Below are positions 1 through 10,000 of a stretch of 64,000 nucleotides of DNA, one piece after another (the stretch's first letter is position 1; each line of letters begins with the position of its first letter). The position numbers were made by a program, and so were the translations under genes. This stretch comes from Phylloscopus collybita. Lineage: Eukaryota; Chordata; Aves; Passeriformes; Phylloscopidae. Location of the stretch: positions 39,630 through 103,629 of the forward strand of contig JAJNNQ010000128.1 of NCBI GenBank assembly GCA_027886175.1. Reading direction: 5' to 3'. Below the pieces are notes generated by a model. That model saw only the letters and a program-made list of their open reading frames with translations. It was not told where the DNA came from and ran no database searches.

Positions 1-180
1 TGGGGGCAGAGCCTCAACAGGCGCCCTGAAACACCCCCGAGGTCGGGTTAATTGGGTTCATCAGGCACTGCCTGAGCAGGGTGGGGGCTCCCAGGTCCTG
101 CCACCACCGTGGGGACTTGTATCTGATATAAATATAGAAATATTTATATATATATATAAATATATATCATTTATATCCAG
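1..180. other. PADI2 intron edge with AT-rich stretch
   Basis: Non-coding intron sequence; 120-175 is an imperfect TA/TAAA run. No gene is seen. Confidence 0.6.
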
Positions 181-885
181 GCAGATGCTGATGGGAATAT
201 CCCCCAATCCCGGTGTCCAGGCAGACACTGACAGGAATTTTCCCCAATCCCAGTATCCACGCAGACCCAGATTGGAATTTTCCCCCCAATCCCAGTATCC
301 AGGCAGACCCTGATGGGAATTTCCCCCAATCCCAGTATCCATATAGACCCAGATTGGAATTTTCCCCCAGTTCCAGTATCCAGGCAGACCCTGACAGGAA
401 TTTTCCCCCAATCCCAGTGTCCACACAGACCCAGATTGGAATTTTCCCCCAATCCCAGTATCCACGCAGACCCTGACGGGAATTTTCCCCCCAATCCCAG
501 TATCTATACTGATGGGAATTTTCCCCAATCCCAGTATCCAGGCAGACCCTGATGGGAATTTCCCCCCAATCCCAGTATCCAGGCAGACCCTGACAGGAAT
601 TTTCCCCCAATCCCAGTATCCATGCAGACCCTGATGGGAATTTCCCCCCAATCCCAGTATCCATGCAGGCACTGACAGGAATTTTCCCCCAATCCTAGTA
701 TCTATACTGACGGGAATTTCCCCCAATCCCAGTATCAATGCAGACCCTGACAGGAATTTTCCCCCAATCCCAGTATCCATGCAGACCCTGACAGGAATTT
801 TCCCCCAATCCCAGTATCCATGCAGACCCTGACAGGAATTTCCCCCCAATCCCAGTATCCCTGCAGCCCCTGAGGGGAATTTTTG
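180..885. repeat. Minisatellite, ~42-bp unit, PADI2 intron
   Basis: About 16-17 copies of a unit containing CCCAATCCCAGTATCC and GCAGACCCTGACAGGAATTT. A shortened variant (TATCTATACTGA) occurs twice. The array ends about 10 bp before the exon acceptor at 894. Confidence 0.92.
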
Positions 886-894
886 CCCCCCCAG

Positions 895-1039
895 CTCGGC
901 TGGCCGCAGGATGACCCGGCTGGTTCGGGATTTCCTCTACGCCCAGCGCGTCCAGGCCCCCGTGGAGCTCTACTCCGACTGGCTGGCCCTGGGCAACCTC
1001 AACGAGTTCCTCACCTTTGTCCCCAGCTCGGACAAGAAG
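895..1039 (+). CDS. PADI2: PADI2 exon (fifth from last)
   Basis: The acceptor is a C-rich tract ending CCCCCCAG at 894. The exon opens in phase with one base completing a codon, then [17 protein letters not shown], followed by the family block [10 protein letters not shown] and NEFLTFVP. It ends AAG before a GTACC donor at 1040. A minisatellite ends about 15 bp upstream of the acceptor. Confidence 0.9.
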
Positions 1040-4000
1040 GTACCCCCCAGACCCCCAGGGCTCCTCCTGCAGGATTCTGATCCCACCGGGAAAACCCCGG
1101 AGCTCCTTCCTTTGGCACCCCCAGGCAGCGCCTGCTCGGGTTTCATTCCCCACCCCAAAATGAGGGGATCTGAGCACCACAAAAAATGGGATTTGCTGGG
1201 TTCTTCATGCACAGAAATGCCTGCAAAGGGATCCAAGAAATTCCGGGTTTAAGGTTCCCGGGGGGTTTGCAGCAGCTCAGCATCTCCCAGAGGGTTTCAG
1301 AGCATTTCCCTCCATCATGGCTTTTCCTGCTTCTGAACACCGATTTTTCCCTCAGGAAAACCAAGCCTTGACCAGTTGGGCTCAAAAAAACCAAAAAAGA
1401 GGCATATTTATGTCCATATGTTTTGAGAGCATTTCCCTCTATCGTGGTCTGAGCCTTGACCAGGTTGACTCAAAAACCCCCAAAAAACTGAGCATTGACC
1501 AGGAGGGCTCAAAAAAACTAAAAAAGGCATATTTATGCCCACATGTTTTGAGAGCTTTTCTTTTCCCTCCATCATGGTTTTCCCTGCTTCTGAACACGGA
1601 TTTTTCCCTCAGGAAAACCAAGCCTTGACCAGAATGGCTCAAAAAAAAAAGCATATTTATGCCCACATATTTTCAGAACATTTCCCTCTATCGTGGTTTT
1701 CCCTGCTTCTGAACACGGATTTTACCTCAGGGAAACTAAGCCTTAACCAGGAGGGCTCAAAAAACCCAAAAAAAGGCATATTTATGCCCACATGTTCTCA
1801 GAGCATTTCCCTCTATCGTGGTCTGAGCCTTGACCAGGTTGACTCAAAAACCCCAAAAAACCTGAGCATTGACCAGGAGGGCTCAAAAAAACTAAAAAAG
1901 GCATATTTATGTCCACATGTTTTCAGAGCATTTCTCTTATCCATCATGGCTCTGGCTGCTTCTCACACAAATTTTTCCCTCAGGGAAACCAAGCCTTGAC
2001 CAGGTTCACTCAAAAAACCCAAAAAAAGGCATATTTATGCCCATATGTTTTGAGAGCTTTTCTCTTCCCTCTATTGTGGTTTTCCCTACTTATGAACATG
2101 GATTTTTCCCTCAGGGAAACCAAGCCTTGACCAAGAGGGCTCAAAAAACCCAAAAAAGGCATATTTATGCCCACATGTTTTCAGAGTATTTCCCTCTATC
2201 ATGGTTTTCCCTGCTTCTGAACACGGATTTTTCCTTTGGGGAAACCGAGCCTTTACCAGGTTGGCTCAAAAAACTGAAAAAAAAAGGCATATTTATGCCC
2301 ATACGTTTTCAGAACATTTCTCTTCCCTCCATCATGGCTCTGGCTACTTCCCACGTGAATTTTTTCCCTCAGGAAAACCAAGCCTTGACCAGGAGGGCTC
2401 AAAAAAACCCAAAAAAGGGGATGTTTATGCCCACATATTTTCAGAGCATTTCCCTCTATCGTGGTCTGAGCCTTGACCAGGTTCACTCAAAAAACCCCAA
2501 AAGAGGCATATTTATGCCCACATGTTTTCAGAGCATTTCTCTTCCCTCTCTCATGGCTTTTCCTGCTTCTTACAGGGATTTTTCCTTTGGGCAAACCGAA
2601 CCTTGACCAGGAGGGCTCAAAAAACCCAAAAAAGGCATATTTATGCCCACATGTTCTCAGAGCATTTCCCTCTATCGTGGTCTGAGCCTTGACCAGGTTG
2701 ACTCAAAAAAAAACCCCAAAAAGGCATATTTATGCCCACATGTTCTCAGAGCATTTCTCTTCCCTTTCTCATGGCTTTCCCTGCTTCTCACACGGATTTT
2801 TCCTTTGGGCAAACCAAGCCTTGACCAGGTTGGCTCAAAAAACCCAAAAAAGGCATATTTATGTCTACATGTTTTCAGAACATTTCCCTCTATCGTGGTC
2901 TGAGCCTTGACCAGGTTCACTCAAAAAACCCAAAAAAAAAAGCATATTTATGCCCACATGTTTTGAGAACATTTCTCTTCCCTCTCTCATGGCTTTTCCT
3001 GCTTCTCACACGGATTTTTCCTTTGGGGAAACCGAGCCTTGACCTGGAGGGCTCAGCAAGGTGACGTTCAGCCCCGCAGACACCGCCTGGGTTACAGGAG
3101 GCGCCGGATAACAGCGGAGTTTGAAGAGTTCCAGCTTGGGGGGGTTTTTGCAGGAGGTGGAGCCCCTGGGGCTGCCCCAGCTGACCCCCCCCGGCCGTGT
3201 TCCCGCAGCGATTCCGGATGCTGCTGGCCAGCCCGGCCGCCTGCTACCGGCTCTTCCGCGAGCAGCAGAAGGAGGGACAGGGAGAGGCCACCATGTTCAA
3301 AGGCAAGGGGACAGCGCTCGGGGGCGTGGGGGGACAAAAGGAGATGCTGCTGAGGAGCAGTCTCCCCCCTTTGATAATTACACCTGTGTTAATTAGCCTA
3401 GAGTAGAAACAGCCTTGCCCTTGTGGGGAGGCAAAAGGAGACGCTGCTGAGGGGCAGTCTCCCCTCTGTGAGAGGATGTTATAATGTCAATTTATCTACA
3501 GTATTTGAATGTTATAATGTCAATTTATCTACAGTATTTGAATGCTATAATAAGCGTGTGTTCCTAGAAATCTTCAATTAAAAAATAAAAAGGGGGAGTT
3601 GTGGGGAGGCAAAAGGAGATGCTGCTGAGGGGCTGTGACCCCCCTGTGATAATTACACCTGTGTTAATTGTCCTAGAATAGAAACAGCCTTGCCATTGTG
3701 GGGAGGCAAAAGGAGATGCTGCTGAGGGGCAGTCTCCCCTCTGTGGGAGGACGTTATAATGTCAATTTATCTACAGTATTTGAATGTTATAATGTCAATT
3801 TATCCTACAGTATTTGAATGTTATAATAGGTGTGTGTTCCTAGAAATCTTCAATTAAAAAAAGAAATGGGGAGTTGTGACAAAAGGAGACGCTGCTGAGG
3901 GGCAGTGTCCCCCCTGTGAGAGGACGTTATAATGTCAATTTATCTACAGTATTTGAATGTTATAATGTCAATTTATCCTACAGTATTTGAATGTTATAAT

Positions 4001-7000
4001 AAGCGTGTGTTCCTAGAAATCTTCAATTAAAAAATAAAAAGGGGGAGTTGTGGGGAGGCAAAAGGAGGTGCTGCTGAGGGGCAGTCTCCCCCTTTTGATA
4101 ATTACAGCTGTGTTAATTACCCTAGAGTAGAAACAGCCTTGCCCTTGTGGGGAGACAAAAGGAGATGCTGCTGAGAGGCAGTCTCCCCCCTCTGATAATT
4201 ACACCTGTGTTAATGATCTAAGAGTGGGAATGGCCTTGCCCTCACAGCCATGGGGGTGATAAAGAGTGAGTGAGCTGGGAAGAGTCAGGAAATAAATAGG
4301 AAAAATACAATTGAGGAAAGAATGCAACCAGGGAAAATGAAACTGATATTTATCAAGCGGTGCTGTCTGTGCCCAACGCATCCACTTACAGAAGGAACTG
4401 GAGACAGTATTTGTATGTAGTATTTGAGTGTTATAATGTCAAGCTATCCTACAGTATTTGAACGTTATAATAAGCGTGTGTTTCTAGAAATCTTCAATTA
4501 AAAAAAGAAACGGGGAGTTGTTGGGAGACAAAAGGAGATGCTGCTGAGGGGCAGTCTCCCCCCTGTGATAATTACACCTGTGTTAATGATCTAAGAGTGG
4601 GAACAGCCTTGCCCTCACAGCCATGGGGGTGATAAGGAGTGACTCAGCTGGGAAGAGTCAGGAAATAAATAGGAAAAAATACAATTGAGGAAAAAATGCA
4701 ACCAGGGAAAATGAAACTGATATTTAGCACGCAGAGTTGTCTGTGCCCAAGGCTTACAGAAGGAACTGGAGATAGTATTTGTATGTAGTATTTGAATATT
4801 ATAATGTCAATTTATCCTACAGTATTTTAATGTTACAATAAGCGTGTGTTTCTAGAAATCTTCAATTAAAAAAAGAAATGGGGAGACAAAAGGAGATGCT
4901 GCTGAGGGGCAGTCTCCCCCCTTTGATAATTACACCTGTGTTAATTGTCCTAGAACAGAAACAGCCTTGCCCGTGTGGGGAGGCAAAAGGAGATGCTGCT
5001 GAGGGGCAGTCTCCCCTCTGTGATAATTATAGCTGTGTTAATGATCTAACAGTGGGAACAGCCTTGCCCTCACAGCCATAGGGATGATAAGGAGTGAGTG
5101 AGCTGGGAAGGGTCAGGAAATAAATAGGAAAAAATACAATTGAGGAAAAAAATGCAACCAGGGAAAATGAAACGGGTATTTATCAACACATCCTCTTACA
5201 GAAGGAACTGCAGACATTATTTCTACGTAGTATTTGAGTGTTACAATGTCAATTTATCCTACAGTATTTGAACGTTATAATAAGCGTGTGTTTCTAGAAA
5301 TCTTCAATTAAAAAAAGAAATGGGGAGACAAAAGGAGATGCTGCTGAGGGGCAGTCTCCCCTCTGTGATAATTACACCTGTGTTAATGATCTAAGAGTGG
5401 GAACAGCCTTGCCCTCACAGCCATGGGGGTGATAAGGAGTGACTCAGCTGGGAAGGAGTCAGTTGGAGTTTGCTGGCCGTGCTGTGAGGAGCCAGGGACA
5501 GGAGGTGGTGTGAGGGACAGCAAAGGTGAGCTGCTGCAGGTAGGACAGACAGGGTGGGGACAGGGACAGGGAGGAGCGAGCCAGAACTGAAGCAGAAAGA
5601 GAGACAGAGCCAGAGCTGCGTGGAGCTGCTCGTGGGAGACACAGAGAAAAGGTTTGGGAGACTTTTTGCATAACAAGGTGCTGCTGCTCGAAGCCTTCTG
5701 ATGATTCTAAGGAAGCACCTCGAGGGGCAGTGTCCGTGTCCGCTGCGACAGGGTGGCAGAGCCGGGGCCAGGCGGGGACACCTTCCCTGCTGGGTGTCCT
5801 TCAGCGGGATGCCTGCCCGCCGCCCCCGGCCTCCTCCGGCCCTATTTCGGGAAAGCGAGTGGGATGGCCGGGATAAAGGGCCTCTGCGTGGAGGGGATGT
5901 TTGCTGCCCGGCACGGAGCCTCTGGAAATGCCAGCAGAGCTCCGGCACGGAGCAGGACAACTGGCAGCTCCCGTGTCCCCCCCAGAGCCCTTTCTTTGTG
6001 ACTGCGATCCTTGGTGGGGTCGGGAGAAGGTCTCTATGTCTCCAAGGATGTGGAGCCCCAGCACAGAGCAGGAGAACTGGCAGCTCCTGTCTCCCCCCAG
6101 AGCCCTTTCTTTGTGATTGTGATCCGTGACAGGATCAGGAGAAGGTCTCTGTATCCGTGGATGTGGAGCTCCAGCATGGAGAAGGACAACTGGCAGCTCC
6201 CGTGTCCCCCCAGATCAGCACTGGGTTTTTTTTTCCTTTTCATTGTGATTTTGATCCACAATGGGGTTGGGAGATGATGGGTTCTAGAGAAGGTCTCCGT
6301 ATCTCCAAGGATATGGAGCTCCAGCACGGAGCAGAACTGCAGCTCCCCTGTCCCCCCAGATCAGCACTGGGTTTTTTTCCCCTTTCATTGTGGTTTTGAT
6401 GCACAGTGAGGTTGGGTTCTTTCCCTTTCTTTGTGATTGTGATCCATGGCAGGGTCAGCAGAAGGTCTCCGTGTCTCCAAGGATGTGGAGCTCCAGCATG
6501 GAGCAGGACAACTGGCAGCTCCTGTGTCCCCTCAGAGCCCTTTCATTGTGATTTTGATCTGTGGTGGGGTCAGGAGAAGGTCTCCGTGTCTCCAAGGATG
6601 TGGAGCTCCAGCACGGAGCAGGAGAACTGCAGCTCCCGTGTCCCCCCAGATCAGCACTGGGGTTTTTTTCCCCTTTCATTATGATTTAGATCCACAATGG
6701 GATTGGGAGATGATGGGTTCTAGAGAAGGTCTCTGTATCTCCAAGGATATGGAGCTCCAGCACGGAGCAGAACTGCAGCTCCCCTGTCCCCCCAGATCAG
6801 CACTGGGGTTTTTTTCCCCTTTTATTGTGGTTTTGATCCACAGTGAGGTTGGGTTCTTTCCCTTTCTTTGTGATTGTGATCCATGACAGGATCAGGAGAA
6901 GGTCTCTGTATCCATGGATGTGGAGCTCCAGCACGGAGCAGGACAACTGGCAGCTCCCATGTCCCCCCAGATCAGCACTGTGGTTTTTTTTCCCCTTTTA

Positions 7001-10000
7001 TTATGATTTTGATCCACAATGGGGTTGGGAGAAAATGGGTTCTAGAGAAGGTCTCTGTATCTCCAAGGATATGGAGCTCCAGCACGGAGCAGGACAACTG
7101 GCAGCTCCCGTGTCCCCCCAGATCAGCACTGGGGTTTTTTTCCCCTTTCATTGTGGTTTTGATCCACAGTGAGGTTGGATTCTTTCCGTTTCATTGTGAT
7201 TTTGATCCACAATGGGGTTGGGAGAAGGTCTCTGTATCTCCAAGGGTTCCTCCAGCTGTCCCCAGAGCAGGGTTCACCCATGCAGGGGGATGCTCTGGAG
7301 AAACTCAGCAGATTCCCATGGGCAGGAGGATGGATGACAGGACTTCTCCAACGCTCCTTCCAAGGGGCAGAGATCTCCTCCCCTCAGCTTCCCCAGCTTT
7401 GACCCCAACCTCAGGAAACCGTAAGTTGGGGGTTTTTTTTCCCACCTCTACAATTTTGCCTCCTTAGGGTACTTGGGGACGGACACCAAGCGCCTCACCA
7501 TCAACAAGGTGCTCTCCAACGAGGCCCTGGCCCAGCAGAACCAGTATGTCCAGGTAATCCCCGACCCTGGGGGGCTCACAGACCCCGGGGGAGCGGGGGA
7601 ACTCGGGGGGAACTCAGGTCCCTCTCTGCTCCATCCCGCAGCGCTGCATCGACTGGAACAGGGACATCCTCAAGAAGGAGCTGGGCTTGCTGGAGGAGGA
7701 CATCATCGACTTGCCGGCCCTCTTCAAGCTGGACAAGCAGGGGAAAGCCGTTCCCTACTTCCCCAACACGGTATGAGGGGCGAGGGGGGTTCCCTGCTCG
7801 CCCCCAAAAATCAGCTCGGCCAGCCAGGGTGGGTCCCCAAAGTGTTCCTGGAAAAGAAAAGTCAGCTGCCTAGAAAAGGGAAAGGTCACAGGTGTGACAC
7901 AGCTTGGGGGCTTTGGGGGTTTGAGGCAAAACCCTTCCAAAGAGGTGAAATCGCAAGGTGAGAGGCATGTTTTCCCCAAAGTTTTCCCCAAAAAAACCCC
8001 CAAAACAACAAACCAAAAAACCCCAGCTGTCTAGAGAAAAGAAATATTTCCAGCCAGGCATGGATGAGCCCAGGTCTGACACAGCTTGGTGGCTTTGGGG
8101 TTTTGAGGGAAAACCCTTCCAAAGAGGTGAAATCGCAAGGTGAGAGGCACGTTTCCCCCAAAGTTCTCCCCAAAAAAAACCCCTCAGCTGTCTAGAGAAC
8201 AGAAACATTTCCAGCCAGGCATGGATGAGCCCAGGTCTGACACAGCTTGGTGGCTTTCTCGTGCTTGCAGTGGGGTTTTGACAAAAAGTGGTGACGTTGC
8301 AAGGGGTGAGGGGTGTTTTAATGATAAAAAAGGGGGAATTCTGCTGGATTTGGGATGCTGAGGGAGGGCAGCTGCAAACAGTGGTGCTGAGGCGGGTGGA
8401 GGAGGGGGATCAACGTCTGTCCTTAGGCTTCATCCATCCCAACACTGCTGGTGTCACCCCACAGGTCACCATGGTCACCCTGGCCAGGGACCTGGGCATC
8501 CCCAAGCCCTTCAGTGTCACCTGCTCTGACACTGCTGGTGTCACCCCACAGGTCACCATGGGACCTGGGCATCCCCAAACCCTTCAGTGTCACCTGCTCT
8601 GACACCACTGTCCCCTGGTGTCACCCCGCAGGTCACCATGGGACCTGGGCATCCCCAAACCTTCAGTGTCACCCACTCTGACACCACTGTCCCCTGGTGT
8701 CACCCTGCAGGTCACCATGATCGTCCTGGCCAGGGACCTGGGCATCCCCAAGCCCTTCAGTGTCACCTGCTCTGACACCCCTGGTATCACCTCACAGGTC
8801 ACCATGGGATCTGGGCATCCCCAAACCTTCAGTGTCACCCACTCTGACAGTGCTGTTCCCTGGTGTCACCCTGCAGGTCACCATGGGACCTGGGCATCCC
8901 CAAACCCTTCAGTGTCACCCACTCTGACTCTACTGTCCCCTGGTGTCACCCCACAGGTCACCATGGGACCTGGGCATCCCCAAACCCTTCAGTGTCACCT
9001 GCTCTGACACCCCTGGTATCACCTCACAGGTCACCATGGGATCTGGGCATCCCCAAACCCTTCAGTGTCACCTGCTCTGACATTGCTGTCCCCTGGTGTC
9101 ACCCCACAGGTCACCATGGGATCTGGGCATCCCCAAGCCTTCAGTGTCACCTGCTCTGACACCCCTGGTATCACCCCACTGGTCACCATGGGATCTGGGT
9201 ATCCCCAAACCTTCAGTGTCACCTGCTCTGATGCCACTGTCCCCTGGTGTCACCCTGCAGGTCACCATGGTCACCCTGGCCAGGGACCTGGGCATCCCCA
9301 AGCCCTTCAGTGTCACCTGCTCTGACATTGCTGTCCCCTGGTGTCACCCTGCAGGTCACCATGATCGTCCTGGCCAAAGACCTGGGCATCCCCAAGCCCT
9401 TCAGTGTCACCCACTCTGACACCGCTGGTGTCACCCCACAGGTCACCATGGGATCTGGGCATCCCCAAACCCTTTAGTGTCACCTGCTCTGACTGCACTG
9501 TCCCCTGGTATCACCCCAAAGGTCACCATGGTCACCCTGGCCAGGGACCCCGGCATCCCCAAACCTTCAGTGTCACCTGCTCTGACTCTGCTGTCCCCCA
9601 GTGTCACCCTGCAGGTCACCATGGGATATGGGCATCCCCAAACCTTCAGTGTCACCCACTCTGATGCCACTGTCCCCTGGTGCCACCCTACACGTCACCA
9701 TGGGACCTGGGCACGCCCAAGCCCTTCAGTGTCACCTGCTCTGACTCTGCTGTCCCTGGTGTCACCCTGCAGGTCACCATGGGCCTTGGACATCCCCAAA
9801 CCCTTCAGTGTCACCTGCTCTGACATTGCTGTCCCCTGGTGTCACCCCACAGGTCCACAGGTCACCATGGGATCTGGGCATCCCCAAACCTTCAGTGTCA
9901 CCCACTCTGACACCACTGTCCCCTGGTGTCACCCTGCAGGTCACCATGGGACCTGGGCATCCCCAAGCCCTTCAGTGTCACCCACTCTGACACCCCTGGT

